The notes: a model not told the origin generated them from the sequence alone. Positions 23,574-34,004 are shown, counted from the stretch's first letter. The stretch: DNA of 64,000 nt from Stenotrophomonas africana (GCF_013004645.1 NZ_JABEME010000002.1:432355-496354), one strand, 5' to 3'. Numbers and translations: made by a program.

Positions 23574-24206
23574 ATGACTCCCCCCGTATTGCTGCTGCAT
23601 GGCATCTGGAATGCCCGCGCCTGGGTCGGGCCGCTGGCCTGGCGCCTGCGCGCGCGTGGTTTCCAGGTGCACGCGTTCGGTTACTCCTCGGTGTTCGGTG
23701 GCCCCGACGTAGCCGTGCCGCAGTTGCTGGAGCGGCTGGCCGATGCCGGTCCGTTGTCGCTGGTCGGCCACAGCCTGGGTGGATTGCTGGCGCTGGAAGC
23801 GCTGCGCCGCAATCCGCAGCTGCCGGTACAGCGCGTGGTCTGCCTGGGCTCGCCGCTGCGCGGCAGTGGTACTGCGCGTTCGTTGTCCGAGCACGGCTGG
23901 GGGCTGGCGCTGGGGCGCAGCAGCGAGTTGCTGCTGGATGGCCTGCCGGACTGGCAGGGCAAGGCCGAAGTCGGACTGATCGCCGGCTCGGTACCGCATG
24001 GGCTGGGCAGCCTGCTGGGGGCCATCGACGATGCCTCCGACGGCACCGTGGCACTGGCCGAGACCCGCCTGCCGGGTCTGGCCGACCATTGCGTGGTGCG
24101 CACCAGCCACAGTGGCCTGGTGGTGTCTCCCGATGCCGCGCGGCAGACCGCGCATTTCCTGCGCCACGGCCAGTTCGACCACAGCCGCGACGCGGCGGCG
24201 GCATAA
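23574..24206 (+). CDS. Alpha/beta hydrolase
   Basis: A 210-residue soluble protein with the alpha/beta fold. The core shows VLLLHGIWNARAW and the nucleophile elbow LVGHSLGGLLALEAL near residue 60-75, in line with a catalytic Ser. A late HC/THSGLVVSPDAAR stretch could carry the His. No signal peptide. The substrate is unknown; the small size and lack of a lid fit an esterase or lipase-like PGAP1/lecithin cholesterol acyltransferase-like subgroup. It starts 75 bases after the GNAT. Confidence 0.8.
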   Translation: MTPPVLLLHGIWNARAWVGPLAWRLRARGFQVHAFGYSSVFGGPDVAVPQLLERLADAGPLSLVGHSLGGLLALEALRRNPQLPVQRVVCLGSPLRGSGTARSLSEHGWGLALGRSSELLLDGLPDWQGKAEVGLIAGSVPHGLGSLLGAIDDASDGTVALAETRLPGLADHCVVRTSHSGLVVSPDAARQTAHFLRHGQFDHSRDAAAA

Positions 24207-24231
24207 AGGGCGGGGCAGGCGGGGCCGCCCT

Positions 24232-24299
24232 GTAGAGCCGAGCCCATGCTCGGCTGCATTCCCTCGGGCCCATTGAGCCGAGCATTGGCTCGGCTCTAC
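24232..24299. repeat. Pair of SMAG hairpins
   Basis: GTAGAGCCGAGC...GCTCGGC (24232-24257) and a second inverted-facing copy GAGCCGAGC...GGCTCTAC (to 24299) make a head-to-head pair. They lie between the hydrolase gene and yebC, a typical place for such elements. Confidence 0.8.
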
Positions 24300-24383
24300 A
24301 ACAATACGGCCCTAGACACGGTTGCCGCCCCCGATCAGGTAGAATCCGCGCCTTGATCCTGAAGCAGCCAGACGGTAGCACCC

Positions 24384-25115
24384 ATGGGTAGAGGCCCCTC
24401 CATCGAAGCCCGCAAGAACGCGTCCGACGCGAAGCGCGGCAAGATTTTCACCAAGATCATCCGCGAGATCGGTGTGGCCGCGCGCGGCGGTGGAGGCGAC
24501 CCCAACAACAACCCGCGCCTGCGCGTGGCCGTGGACAAGGGCCTGGCCGTGAACATGTCCAAGGACGTGATCGAGCGCGCCATCAAGAAGGCTACTGGTG
24601 AACTGGAAGGCGTCGATTACGAGGAAATCCGCTACGAGGGCTACGCCCCGGGTGGCGTGGCCGTGATCGTCGATTGCCTGACCGACAACCGCGTGCGCAC
24701 CGTGGCCGATGTCCGCCATGCGTTCAGCAAGTGCGGCGGCAACATGGGTACCGAAGGCTCGGTGGCCTTCATGTTCAAGCGCCTGGGCGTGCTCAGCTTC
24801 GCACCGGGTGCCGACGAAGAAGCCATCACCGAAGCGGCCATCGAGGCCGGCGCCGATGACATCGTGGTCTATCCGGATGACGGCTCGATCGACGTGGTCA
24901 CCAGCCCTGACGCGTTCAACGCGGTCAAGGACGCAATGGCCGCCGCCGGCCATGTCGCCGACCACGCCGAAATCACCTTCCGCGCGGACAACGACATCAA
25001 GGTCGAGGGCGAGGTTGCCCTGCAGGTCAAGAAGCTGCTGGACATGCTTGAAGACCTGGACGACGTGCAGGACGTGTATTCCAACGCCGAACTCGGCGCC
25101 GACGCCTACGCCTGA
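24384..25115 (+). CDS. yebC: YebC/PmpR-family transcription factor or ribosome factor
   Basis: A 243-residue cytoplasmic protein of the conserved YebC family. It has [20 protein letters not shown] at the N-terminus and the conserved [24 protein letters not shown] followed by [18 protein letters not shown]. Members act as transcription factors or in ribosome stall relief (the two roles reported for different subgroups). It is next to the ruv genes, as in many bacteria. The SMAG pair lies just upstream. Confidence 0.95.
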   Translation: MGRGPSIEARKNASDAKRGKIFTKIIREIGVAARGGGGDPNNNPRLRVAVDKGLAVNMSKDVIERAIKKATGELEGVDYEEIRYEGYAPGGVAVIVDCLTDNRVRTVADVRHAFSKCGGNMGTEGSVAFMFKRLGVLSFAPGADEEAITEAAIEAGADDIVVYPDDGSIDVVTSPDAFNAVKDAMAAAGHVADHAEITFRADNDIKVEGEVALQVKKLLDMLEDLDDVQDVYSNAELGADAYA

Positions 25116-25220
25116 GCCGTCCTCGACGGCCTGGGCGCGGGCCGTTGAACGGTCACCGCGGACAGTCATGAGCCCATACGCCTGCCAGCGCTTCCCGTTC
25201 CGCCCCGCCAGGAGTGCAGC

Positions 25221-25742
25221 ATGACCCGCATCCTCGGCATCGACCCCGGTTCGCAGCGGACCGGGGTCGGCATCATTGATGTCGATGCCACTGGCAAGGT
25301 CAGCCACGTGCATCACCAGCCGCTGGTGCTGCTGGGCGCCGACGACTTCCCGCAGCGCATGAAGCTGCTGGTGCTCGGCCTGGCCGATCTGTGCCGGGAA
25401 TACCAGCCCAGTGAAGTGGCCATCGAAAAGGTGTTCATGGCCCGCAACCCCGATTCGGCGTTGAAGCTGGGCCAGGCCCGTGGCGCGGCGATCTCGGCCG
25501 TGGTCCTGCGCGACCTGCCGGTGCACGAATATGCCGCCAGCGAGATCAAGCTGGCGGTGGTCGGGCGCGGTGGCGCCGAAAAGCAACAGGTTCAACACAT
25601 GGTCGGGCTCATGCTCAACCTGAAAACCAAGCTGCAGGCCGACGCGGCCGACGCGTTGGCCGTGGCAATCACCCATGCCCACGTAAGGGCGACGGCCAAC
25701 CGCCTGGGGCTCAGTGCCCGCCAGGCCTGGGGTCGCAAATGA
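25221..25742 (+). CDS. ruvC: RuvC Holliday junction endonuclease
   Basis: A 173-residue nuclease that nicks Holliday junctions in the RuvAB-bound complex. The metal-binding acids are visible: D8 in [13 protein letters not shown]68-type in [12 protein letters not shown] and the paired Asp in [18 protein letters not shown] lies at 25211-25214 ahead of the ATG. RuvA follows at 25756, only 13 bases after the stop, so the two are one operon. An unrelated kup gene and a repeat-rich gap separate it from ruvB. Confidence 0.97.
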   Translation: MTRILGIDPGSQRTGVGIIDVDATGKVSHVHHQPLVLLGADDFPQRMKLLVLGLADLCREYQPSEVAIEKVFMARNPDSALKLGQARGAAISAVVLRDLPVHEYAASEIKLAVVGRGGAEKQQVQHMVGLMLNLKTKLQADAADALAVAITHAHVRATANRLGLSARQAWGRK

Positions 25743-25755
25743 GGAGCTGCACGCA

Positions 25756-26349
25756 ATGATCGGTCGACTGCGCGGCATCGTCGCCTACAAGGCACCGCCG
25801 TGGCTGGTGGTGGACGTGAACGGAGTGGGCTACGAGCTGGAGGCGCCGATGAGCACCTTCTACGACCTGCCCGAGCTCGGCCGCGAGGTCACCCTGTATA
25901 CCCATTACTCGCAGAAGGAAGACAGTGTTTCGCTGTACGGCTTCCTGCGCGAAGGTGAGCGGCGCCTGTTCCGCGATGTGCAGAAGGTCAGTGGCATCGG
26001 CGCAAAGATCGCGCTGGCCGTGCTGTCCGGCGTCACCGTCGAGGAGTTCGCGCGCATGGTCCAGGCCGGTGATATCACCGCGCTGACCCGCATTCCTGGC
26101 ATCGGCAAGAAGACTGCCGAGCGCATGGTGCTGGAGCTGCGCGACCGCGCCGCCCAGTTCGGTGCAGGCGGCGCGCTGCCCACCGGCAGCGGCCCCGCGC
26201 CGGCCGATCCGCTGTCCGACGCCACCGTGGCGCTGCAGCAGCTGGGCTACAAGCCGGCCGAAGCGGCACGCATGGCCCGCGACGCCTTCAACGAAGGTGA
26301 CGAAGTGGCCACCGTGATCCGCAAGGCGCTGCAGTCCGCGCTGCGCTGA
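25756..26349 (+). CDS. ruvA: RuvA Holliday junction branch migration protein
   Basis: A 197-residue protein that binds Holliday junctions as a tetramer and directs RuvB. The OB-fold starts [20 protein letters not shown]; two helix-hairpin-helix motifs follow ([16 protein letters not shown] and [17 protein letters not shown]), and the C-terminal domain that contacts RuvB is [20 protein letters not shown]. The start at MIGRLRG matches the family; a frame open from 25714 overlaps ruvC. Co-transcribed with ruvC. Confidence 0.96.
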   Translation: MIGRLRGIVAYKAPPWLVVDVNGVGYELEAPMSTFYDLPELGREVTLYTHYSQKEDSVSLYGFLREGERRLFRDVQKVSGIGAKIALAVLSGVTVEEFARMVQAGDITALTRIPGIGKKTAERMVLELRDRAAQFGAGGALPTGSGPAPADPLSDATVALQQLGYKPAEAARMARDAFNEGDEVATVIRKALQSALR

Positions 26350-26398
26350 GCCGCGTCTCTTTCCCTCAACGAACCGCCTGAGCTTCGCCAGGAGACCC

Positions 26399-28318
26399 AT
26401 GTCCAGCAGTCAAACCCCGCACGCAGCCGCCCCCGGCGGACATGGCCACGCCCCCTCTGCTGGAGGACTGGCGCTGGTCATCGGTGCGATCGGCGTGGTC
26501 TTCGGCGATATCGGTACCAGCCCGCTGTACACCCTGAAGGAGGCGTTCTCGCCACACTACGGGCTCAACAGCGACCACGACACCGTGCTGGGCGTGCTGT
26601 CGCTGGCGTTCTGGGCGCTGAACCTGGTGGTGACCCTGAAGTACGTCACCATCATCATGCGCGCCGACAACGATGGCGAAGGCGGCATCATGGCGCTGAT
26701 GGCGTTGACCCAGCGCACGCTGCGCAACGGCTCACGCTCGGCCTATGTGGTGGGCATCCTGGGCATCTTCGGCGCCTCGCTGTTCTTCGGCGATGGCGTG
26801 ATCACTCCGGCGATGTCCGTGCTCAGTGCGGTTGAAGGCTTGGAGGTGGCCGCGCCCGGGCTGCATGTCTTCATCGTGCCGGTCACGCTGGTGGTGCTGC
26901 TGGCAGTGTTTGCCGCGCAGCGCTTCGGCACCGAGAAGATCGGCAAAGCGTTCGGCCCGATCATGGTGATCTGGTTCCTGTCGCTGGCGGCGATCGGCGT
27001 CTACAACATCGTCGATGCGCCGGAAGTGCTGAAGGCCTTCAATCCGTGGTGGGGCATCCGCTTCTTCATGGAGCATGGCTGGCACGGCATCTTCATCCTC
27101 GGCGCGGTGGTGCTGGCGGTGACTGGCGGTGAAGCGCTGTACGCGGACATGGGCCACTTCGGCCTGCGCCCGATCCGTCACGCCTGGTACTTCTTCGTGC
27201 TGCCGTGCCTGGTACTGAACTACCTTGGGCAGGGCGCGCTGGTGCTCAATCACCCCGAGGCCCTGAAGAACCCGTTCTTCGAGGCGGTGCCGTCGTGGGC
27301 GCTGTACCCGATGATCATCCTGGCCACCATGGCCGCGGTGATCGCCTCGCAGTCGGTCATCACCGGCGCATTCTCGGTCTCGCGCCAGGCCATGCAGCTG
27401 GGCTACATCCCGCGCATGCGCATCAAGCACACCTCGCACGACACCATCGGCCAGATCTACATCCCGGGCATCAACTGGGGCATCGCGGTGATGGTGTTCG
27501 GCCTGGTGCTGGCCTTCCGCAGCTCGTCCAACCTGGCCGTGGCCTATGGCATCTCGGTGTCGGCCACCATGCTGATCGACACCCTGCTGCTGGCCGTGGT
27601 GGCGCGCACCTTGTGGCCGAAGTCGCGCGGCTGGCTGTTGCCGCTGTGCGTGGTGTTCTTCATCATCGACCTCGGCTTCGTCATCGCCAACGGCGCCAAG
27701 CTGCTGCAGGGCGCCTGGTTCCCGGTGGTGCTGGGCATCTTCCTGTTCACCATGATGCGTACCTGGCGCCGTGGCCGCGAGCTGCTGCGCGATGAGATCC
27801 GCAAGGACGGCATCCGCCTGGATACCTTCCTGCCGGGCCTGATGCTGGCACCGCCGGTACGCGTGCCGGGCACCGCGGTGTTCCTCACCGCCGACCCGAC
27901 CGTGGCCCCGCACGCGCTGATGCACAACCTCAAGCACAACAAGGTGCTGCACGAGCGCAACGTGTTCCTGCACGTGGAAACCCTGCCGATTCCGTATGCG
28001 ATGGAAGGGCAGCGGCTGAAGATCGAATCGGTGGGCGACGAGTTCTATCGCGTCTACGTGCGCTTCGGTTTCATGGAAACCCCGGACGTGCCGCTGGCGC
28101 TGATGCGCTCGTGCGACCACGGCGGCATCTACTTCGACCCGATGGACACCACCTTCTTCGCCAGCCGCGAGACCATCGTGGCCACCGCCAACCGCGGCAT
28201 GCCGATCTGGCGCGACAAGCTGTTCGCGCTGATGCACCGGAATGCCGCGCCGGCCACGGGCTTCTTCCGTATTCCGGGCAACCGGCTGGTGGAGCTGGGC
28301 GCGCAGGTGGAGATTTAA
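26399..28318 (+). CDS. kup: Kup potassium uptake protein
   Basis: A 639-residue K+/H+ symporter. Twelve membrane helices occupy residues about 20-440, with the signature [19 protein letters not shown] and the acidic motif later; the cytoplasmic C-terminal domain (about 465-639) holds [20 protein letters not shown]. Length and motifs fit the family. It lies between ruvA (49 bases upstream) and ruvB, splitting the ruv genes. The frame is intact, so this is insertion by rearrangement in the lineage and not gene decay. It may be driven by the ruvCA promoter or its own. Confidence 0.95.
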   Translation: MSSSQTPHAAAPGGHGHAPSAGGLALVIGAIGVVFGDIGTSPLYTLKEAFSPHYGLNSDHDTVLGVLSLAFWALNLVVTLKYVTIIMRADNDGEGGIMALMALTQRTLRNGSRSAYVVGILGIFGASLFFGDGVITPAMSVLSAVEGLEVAAPGLHVFIVPVTLVVLLAVFAAQRFGTEKIGKAFGPIMVIWFLSLAAIGVYNIVDAPEVLKAFNPWWGIRFFMEHGWHGIFILGAVVLAVTGGEALYADMGHFGLRPIRHAWYFFVLPCLVLNYLGQGALVLNHPEALKNPFFEAVPSWALYPMIILATMAAVIASQSVITGAFSVSRQAMQLGYIPRMRIKHTSHDTIGQIYIPGINWGIAVMVFGLVLAFRSSSNLAVAYGISVSATMLIDTLLLAVVARTLWPKSRGWLLPLCVVFFIIDLGFVIANGAKLLQGAWFPVVLGIFLFTMMRTWRRGRELLRDEIRKDGIRLDTFLPGLMLAPPVRVPGTAVFLTADPTVAPHALMHNLKHNKVLHERNVFLHVETLPIPYAMEGQRLKIESVGDEFYRVYVRFGFMETPDVPLALMRSCDHGGIYFDPMDTTFFASRETIVATANRGMPIWRDKLFALMHRNAAPATGFFRIPGNRLVELGAQVEI

Positions 28319-28342
28319 TCTCCACCGTCGATTCATCCAGAG

Positions 28343-28396
28343 ATCCATGCACGCATGGCGTGGATCTACCGTGCCGACCAACGGTCGGCACCCACC
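28343..28396. repeat. Two SMAG-type hairpins after kup
   Basis: ATCCATGCACGCATGGCGTGGATCTAC-type hairpin (28343-28369) with the CTAC end, followed by GTGCCGACCAACGGTCGGCAC (28371 onward to 28396). They open the 328-base gene-free stretch 28319-28646, which also holds the compound palindrome, the hexamer repeat and a GC hairpin, but no gene. Confidence 0.75.
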
Positions 28397-28438
28397 AAAG
28401 CAGAACGCCGTTCCGACAGACCGCAGGAAACTGTCGAA

Positions 28439-28540
28439 GGCGGGGTGGGTCCGGTTGCGGGGGTGTCCGCGGCATGGATGCCGCGGCCAAGCCCCCAAGG
28501 ACGGGTTCACGGCGTCCCCCGCGACCGGACCCACCCCGCC
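28439..28540. repeat. Compound palindromic element, copy 1
   Basis: A 102-base element whose outer arms pair over about 25 bases (GGCGGGGTGGGTCCGGTTGC with its near complement). Inside are a GTCCGCGGC...GCCGCGGCC hairpin and a spacer with CCCAAGGACGGGTT. Copies at 49144-49245 and, inverted, at 63804-63899 share the same design. Confidence 0.85.
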
Positions 28541-28559
28541 ATCCCCAGTAGATTCGCAA

Positions 28560-28583
28560 TTGACGTTGACGTTGACGTTGACG
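28560..28583. repeat. Hexamer tandem repeat (TTGACG)4
   Basis: Four perfect TTGACG units sit between the compound palindrome and the ruvB start. Such a short array can change length by slippage; no function is evident. Confidence 0.85.
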
Positions 28584-28590
28584 TTGCCTC

Positions 28591-28612
28591 TGCGGGTGCC
28601 GGGCGCAGCCCG
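28591..28612. repeat. GC hairpin upstream of ruvB
   Basis: GGGTGCCGGGCGCAGCCCGGCC folds as a GCCGGGC/GCCCGGC stem. A matching segment, with compensating changes, follows the other compound palindrome at about 49297-49322. Confidence 0.6.
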
Positions 28613-28646
28613 GCCGAAACCCGTACTTTTGCCGCATAATCAGCAC

Positions 28647-29687
28647 ATGACCGACGACCGCATCATCGGCGCCGGCGCCACCCGCGAGGATGACGCCGCC
28701 GACGCCAGCATCCGCCCCAAGCGCCTTGCCGACTACCTCGGCCAGGTGCCGGTGCGCGAGCAGATGGAAATCTACATCCAGGCGGCCAAGGGGCGTGGCG
28801 ACGCGCTCGACCACGTGCTGATCTTCGGGCCGCCCGGCCTGGGCAAGACCACCCTCAGCCATGTCATCGCCAACGAACTGGGCGTGGCCCTGCGGGTGAC
28901 CTCCGGTCCGGTGATCGAGAAGGCCGGCGACCTCGCTGCGCTGCTGACCAACCTGCAGCCGCACGATGTGCTCTTCATCGACGAGATCCATCGCCTGTCG
29001 CCGGTGGTCGAGGAAGTGTTGTACCCGGCGATGGAAGATTTCCAGATCGACATCATGATCGGCGAGGGCCCCGCTGCCCGCTCGATCAAGATCGACCTGC
29101 CACCGTTCACCCTGATTGGCGCCACCACCCGTGCCGGCCTGCTGACCGCGCCGCTGCGCGACCGCTTCGGCATCGTCCAGCGCCTGGAGTTCTACAGCGT
29201 CGAGGAGCTGACCCGGATCGTGCGCCGCTCGGCGGCCATTCTGGCCATCGACTGCACCGCCGATGGGGCAGGGGAGATCGCACGCCGCGCGCGTGGCACC
29301 CCGCGTATCGCCAACCGCCTGCTGCGCCGCGTGCGCGACTACGCGCAGGTCAAGGCCGGCGGCCACATCGACGAGGCCGTGGCACAGGCTGCCATGCAGA
29401 TGCTGAAGGTCGACCCGGAGGGCTTCGACGAGCTTGACCGCCGCCTGCTCAAGACCATGGTCGACTACTTCGATGGCGGCCCGGTCGGCATCGAATCGCT
29501 GGCCGCGGCACTGTCCGAAGAGCGCGGCACGCTGGAAGACGTGGTCGAGCCGTACCTGATCCAGCAGGGCTTCCTGGTGCGTACCGCGCGCGGCCGCATG
29601 GCGACTCACAAGGCCTACCGGCACATGGGCCTGAAGCCGAAGAATCCGCCGCAGGACCTGTTCGCGGAGGTTCCCGATGTCGGTTGA
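28647..29687 (+). CDS. ruvB: RuvB branch migration ATPase
   Basis: A 346-residue AAA+ helicase motor that drives branch migration with RuvA. Visible are Walker [14 protein letters not shown], Walker [12 protein letters not shown], sensor 1 [10 protein letters not shown] and arginine-finger-bearing RDRFGI, followed by a C-terminal winged helix. The start MTDDRI is at 28647; no Shine-Dalgarno is seen, and CATAAT at 28635-28640 could be a -10 that would give a leaderless message. The stop overlaps the ybgC start region (29677). It is separated from ruvCA by kup. Confidence 0.97.
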   Translation: MTDDRIIGAGATREDDAADASIRPKRLADYLGQVPVREQMEIYIQAAKGRGDALDHVLIFGPPGLGKTTLSHVIANELGVALRVTSGPVIEKAGDLAALLTNLQPHDVLFIDEIHRLSPVVEEVLYPAMEDFQIDIMIGEGPAARSIKIDLPPFTLIGATTRAGLLTAPLRDRFGIVQRLEFYSVEELTRIVRRSAAILAIDCTADGAGEIARRARGTPRIANRLLRRVRDYAQVKAGGHIDEAVAQAAMQMLKVDPEGFDELDRRLLKTMVDYFDGGPVGIESLAAALSEERGTLEDVVEPYLIQQGFLVRTARGRMATHKAYRHMGLKPKNPPQDLFAEVPDVG

Positions 29688-30108
29688 GCCACTATTCAGT
29701 TGGCCGACACGCATTTACTGGGAAGATACCGACGCAGGTGGCGTGGTCTACCACGCCCGCTACGTGGCCTTCATGGAACGGGCCCGGACCGAATGGATGC
29801 GTGCGCTGGGCTACGGCCAGGAGCGCATGCGCGCCGAGCATGGGATGGTCTTCGCGGTGCGCTCGATGCAGATGGATTTCATCAAGCCGGCACGGCTGGA
29901 TGACACCCTGCAGGTGAGCGCACGCCTGGTCCAGCTGAAGAAGGCCAGCATGGTCTTCGACCAGCAGATCCTGCGCGACGGCGAGCTGCTGCTGTCGGCG
30001 CAGGTCCGCATCGCCGCACTGGAAGCGGCCAGTTTCCGCCCGCGCGGCATGGACGAGGCCGTCCTTGCCGTGCTGCAACCCCACCTCCACCCCGAATCCG
30101 AACATTGA
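29677..30108 (+). CDS. ybgC: YbgC acyl-CoA thioesterase
   Basis: A 143-residue hotdog-fold thioesterase, first gene of the tol-pal cluster. It contains [18 protein letters not shown] with the catalytic Asp of the 4-hydroxybenzoyl-CoA thioesterase-like family, and GGAGG at 29666-29670 ahead of the ATG. It overlaps the ruvB end by 11 bases, so the two are coupled. YbgC in E. coli hydrolyses short-chain acyl-CoA and interacts with phospholipid synthesis enzymes. The next gene, tolQ, begins 11 bases after its stop. Confidence 0.93.
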   Translation: MSVEPLFSWPTRIYWEDTDAGGVVYHARYVAFMERARTEWMRALGYGQERMRAEHGMVFAVRSMQMDFIKPARLDDTLQVSARLVQLKKASMVFDQQILRDGELLLSAQVRIAALEAASFRPRGMDEAVLAVLQPHLHPESEH

Positions 30109-30118
30109 GGAACAACGG

Positions 30119-30898
30119 ATGATCGCAACGCTCCTGGCCCTGCAGGCCACGGTCACCGAGGCACTGCCGGCCGACGTCAGCAACGCCGCGACCCAGACCC
30201 TTGCCCAGGCCACCACCGGCGGCGGCATCAACTACCTCGAACTGATGGCCAAGGCCAGCCTGCCGGTGAAGATCATCGTGCTGCTGCTGCTGGTCGGCTC
30301 GTTCGTCAGCTGGGTGATCATTTTCCGCAAGGCCCGCGTGTTCAAGCAGGCCACCCGCGAAGCCGACGAGTTCGAGAACCGCTTCTGGTCCGGCGCCGAT
30401 CTGGGCAAGCTGTACAGCTCGGCCACCGACCGCAGCCGCAATGTCGGCGGCCTGGAAGCGATCTTCGAAGCCGGTTTCCGCGAATACACCCGCCTGCGCG
30501 ACAAGCGCCGTCTGGATGGCCGTGCGCAGCTGGAAGGCGCGCAGCGTGCCATGCGCACTACCTATACCCGCGAAGTGGACCAGCTTGAGCGCAACCTGGA
30601 ACTGCTGGCCAACATCGGCTCGACCGCCCCGTACGTGGGCCTGGTCGGTACCGTGTTCGGCATCATGGTGACCATGCACGACATGATCAGCAGCGGTGCG
30701 CAGGCCGGCATCGCCGCCGTCGCCCCGGGCATCTCCGAAGCCCTGTTCGCCACCGCCATCGGCCTGTTCGTAGCGATCCCGGCGGTGTGGGCCTACAACC
30801 GCTTCACCACGCGCGTGGAGCGTATGTCGGTGCGGTTCGAGACCTTCGCCGAAGAGTTCAGCTCCATCCTGCAGCGCCAGAGCGCTGGCGACGAGTAA
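30119..30898 (+). CDS. tolQ: TolQ, inner-membrane proton channel subunit
   Basis: A 259-residue inner-membrane protein of the MotA/TolQ/ExbB family. Helices lie near residues 50-70 (KIIVLLLLVGSFVSWVIIF), 165-190 (STAPYVGLVGTVFGIMVTM) and 200-220 (ISEALFATAIGLFVAIPAV). Together with TolR it uses the proton gradient to energise TolA, keeping the outer membrane constricted at division. The ATG at 30119 gives the family start; the reading frame upstream is an accident. Confidence 0.96.
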   Translation: MIATLLALQATVTEALPADVSNAATQTLAQATTGGGINYLELMAKASLPVKIIVLLLLVGSFVSWVIIFRKARVFKQATREADEFENRFWSGADLGKLYSSATDRSRNVGGLEAIFEAGFREYTRLRDKRRLDGRAQLEGAQRAMRTTYTREVDQLERNLELLANIGSTAPYVGLVGTVFGIMVTMHDMISSGAQAGIAAVAPGISEALFATAIGLFVAIPAVWAYNRFTTRVERMSVRFETFAEEFSSILQRQSAGDE

Positions 30899-30922
30899 GC
30901 GCCTGACCCGGGAGTCCAAGCC

Positions 30923-31340
<418 letters not shown>

Positions 31341-31351
<11 letters not shown>

Positions 31352-32396
31352 CGCCCTGCCACCCCCGCATCAGCGCGAACCCGGCTGGGGCCTGCCCCTG
31401 GCGCTGGCGTTGCTGGTGCACCTGCTGGTTGCGCTGGTCTTCATCGTGGCCTGGCTGTGGTCGCCCCAGCGCAACACCGATGCCGCCGCCGGTGATCCGT
31501 CGGTCGAGGCCAGCCTCGCGCTGTCCGCGTCCGAGGCCTCCGCTGCACGCCAGGCCCTGCGCCAGTCGGAAAAGCTGGAGGACCTGCCGCCGCCGGTCGC
31601 CGAGCCGATCCCGGTGCCGGAAGACACCATTCCGCCGCCGCAGCCGATTCCCGAGCCGCGCCCGCAGGATGCCCCCACGCCCCAGCAGCAACAGGCGCAG
31701 GAGCGTGTCGCACAGCCGGATACCAAGGACCAGGAAGCGGTGAGTGCGCTGGCCATCTCCCAGGAGAAGGCCAAGCAGGAACAGGAAGCCAAACGCCGCC
31801 AGGAGCAGATCGACCTGACCGAACGCAAACGCCAGGAAGAAGCGGAACAGAAGCTGCGCCTGGCCAAGCAGCAGGAAGCGGACGAGAAGAAGAAGCAGGC
31901 CGAGCAGGAGCGCGTGGCCGCTGACAAGGCCGAGGCCGAGAAGCAGAAGAAGATCGCCGAGATCCGTGCCCGCCGCGAGCAGGCCGAGAAGGAAGCCAAG
32001 CTGGCCGAGCAGAAGCTGCGCCAGGTGGCCGCCGCGCGCAATGCTGCCGGCAGTGCCGCCGCCGGCGCCAGCGGTGCCTCCCAGCCCGCCGCCGGTGGTG
32101 GTGGCAACAGCGACGATCTTTCGGCCAAATATGCTGCAGCGATCCAGGCCAAGGTGCTGTCGCAGTGGGTGCGCCCGGATACGGTGCCGCTGGGCCAGCG
32201 CTGCCAGATCACCATCACCCAGATTCCGGGTGGCACGGTGATGCAGGCCAAGGTCAGCCCGAACTGCCCGTACGACGAGGCCGGCAAGCGTTCGATCGAG
32301 GCCGCCGTGCTCAATGCGCAGCCACTGCCCTACCGCGGCTTCGAGTCGGTGTTCGCGCGCACGCTCAACTTCACCTTTACCGCCCAGGATCGCTGA
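31341..32396 (+). CDS. tolA: TolA
   Basis: A 351-residue protein with an N-terminal membrane anchor (ALALLVHLLVALVFIVAWLW), a long Ala/Glu/Lys/Gln-rich alpha-helical domain (about 120-240) and a small C-terminal globular domain (SAKYAAAIQAKVLSQWVRPD to the end). TolA bridges the inner-membrane TolQR motor to TolB and Pal. Its N-terminal region before the helix is Pro-rich (VAEPIPVPEDTIPPPQPIPE). The repetitive segment is typical of the family, which varies in length. Confidence 0.94.
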
Positions 32397-32679
32397 GGCG
32401 GGCAGGGCAGGGTGGCTCCCGGCTACCCGCGCCCACGGATGTCGCACTTGCCTCTGGCAGGCCCGGTCTCGACCGGGCAGGCTGTGGGCTGCTGTCGAAC
32501 ACCGTCCTGTGGGGCGGTGTGACCTGGGCAGACGGTGCGATGTTAGCCACGACGTTAACGGTGCGTGAGAGGACGGGCTGGAACTGACCCGGAATTCACG
32601 TACCCTTGGTTCATGATTGCGAAGCGGTTCACTTCCGCTTTGCTATCCCTCGTTCCGGTTTCCCCCTATTGAGCGCTCC

Positions 32680-33999
32680 ATGAAAAAGATGCCTCGCTGG
32701 CTTGCCGTGTTTGCGGCCCTGTTGCTGCCCTTTGCTGCCGTCGCGCAGCAGAAGGGGCTGGATATCGACATCATCGGCGGCAATGCTTCCGCCCTGCCGA
32801 TCACCATCGTGCCGATGCCCTACCAGGGTTCGGCGGCTGCACCGCAGACCGACGTCGCCGGCGTGGTCCGCGCCGACCTCGAGCGCTCGGGCCAGTTCCG
32901 CACGCTGCCGGAAGCGCAGATCGTCGAAAAGCCCGTGCGTGGCGGCGACATCCAGTTCGCCACCTGGCGCGCGCTGAAGCAGAACTACATCGTGGTCGGC
33001 CGCGTGCTCGACGCGGGTGCCGGCGCCTACCGCGTCGAATACGAACTGTTCGACGTGCCCAAGGGCGAGCGCCTGCTGGGCCTGGCGATGACCGCCCGTG
33101 GCAATGCCATGCGAGATGTTGCCCACCAGATGGCCGACGCCATCTACGAGAAGATCACCGGCATCCGTGGCGCCTTCTGGACCCGCATCGCCTACGTGAC
33201 CGCCAGCGGCAAGGGCGACGCCATGCGCTATGCGCTGATGGTGGCCGACTCCGACGGCTACAACCCGCAGACCATCGTGCGTTCGGCCGAGCCGCTGCTG
33301 TCGCCGTCGTGGAGCCCGGATGGCAGCAAGCTGGCCTACGTCAGCTTCGAGCGTGGCAATTCGGCCATCTACATCCAGAACATCGGCACCGGTGCGCGTG
33401 AGCTGGTCACCAGCTTCCGCGGCATCAACAGCGCCCCGGCGTTCTCCCCGGACGGCCGCAAGCTGGCCCTGACCCTGTCGCGTTCGGGCAATCCGGAAAT
33501 CTACGTGATGGACCTGGGCAGCAAGCAGCTGACCCAGCTGACCAACCACTTCGCCATCGATACCGAGCCGACCTGGGCACCGGACGGCAGCGCGGTGTAC
33601 TTCACCTCCGACCGTGGTGGCCGTCCGCAGGTCTACAAGGTCGGCGCGGGCGGTGGCAGCGCCGAGCGCGTGACCTTCCAGGGCAACTACAATGCCAAGC
33701 CCTCGGTCTCCTACGACGGCAAGAAGATCGCCGTCGCCCAGGGCTCGGGCAACAGCTACAAGATCGCGATGATGGACAGCTCGCTGGGTTCGCCGCGCTG
33801 GAGCACGCTGTCCCCGGGTTCTCTGGATGAATCGCCGAGCTTTGCGCCTAACGCAAGCATGGTGTTGTATGCCGCCCGCGAAGGTGGCCGTGGTGTTTTG
33901 TATGCCGTCTCGGCCGATGCGCGGGTCCGCCAGCGCCTGGTCCTGGCCGATGGTGATGTGCGCGAACCGGCATGGTCCCCATACCGTACCCAGCGCTAA
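32680..33999 (+). CDS. tolB: TolB
   Basis: A 439-residue periplasmic protein: signal peptide MKKMPRWLAVFAALLLPFAA cut near VAQQ, then an N-terminal domain and a beta-propeller with repeated WSPDG/APDG blades (SWSPDGSKLAYVSF, FSPDGRKLAL, WAPDGSAVYF). It binds Pal and TolA. The ATG at 32680 is the natural start; the upstream frame to 32617 is not signal-like. The 283-base gap 32397-32679 between tolA and tolB holds no gene; it contains a GGC-rich stretch, TTAACG at 32556-32561 and possible weak promoter hexamers, and may give tolB its own transcription. Confidence 0.96.
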   Translation: MKKMPRWLAVFAALLLPFAAVAQQKGLDIDIIGGNASALPITIVPMPYQGSAAAPQTDVAGVVRADLERSGQFRTLPEAQIVEKPVRGGDIQFATWRALKQNYIVVGRVLDAGAGAYRVEYELFDVPKGERLLGLAMTARGNAMRDVAHQMADAIYEKITGIRGAFWTRIAYVTASGKGDAMRYALMVADSDGYNPQTIVRSAEPLLSPSWSPDGSKLAYVSFERGNSAIYIQNIGTGARELVTSFRGINSAPAFSPDGRKLALTLSRSGNPEIYVMDLGSKQLTQLTNHFAIDTEPTWAPDGSAVYFTSDRGGRPQVYKVGAGGGSAERVTFQGNYNAKPSVSYDGKKIAVAQGSGNSYKIAMMDSSLGSPRWSTLSPGSLDESPSFAPNASMVLYAAREGGRGVLYAVSADARVRQRLVLADGDVREPAWSPYRTQR

Positions 34000-34004
34000 A
34001 AGAG

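Noticed and set aside
25168..25224. Short [21 protein letters not shown] overlapping the ruvC start
   Set aside because: Only 18 codons, without its own ribosome site, and it overlaps the ribosome site of ruvC; likely chance.
26732..28534. 600-codon minus-strand open frame over kup
   Set aside because: It is antisense to kup and has no domain or ribosome site.
28435..28540. Protein-coding potential of the compound palindrome (frames reading [17 protein letters not shown])
   Set aside because: The frame only opens because of the repeat; the same 'peptide' recurs wherever the element occurs, so it is not a gene.
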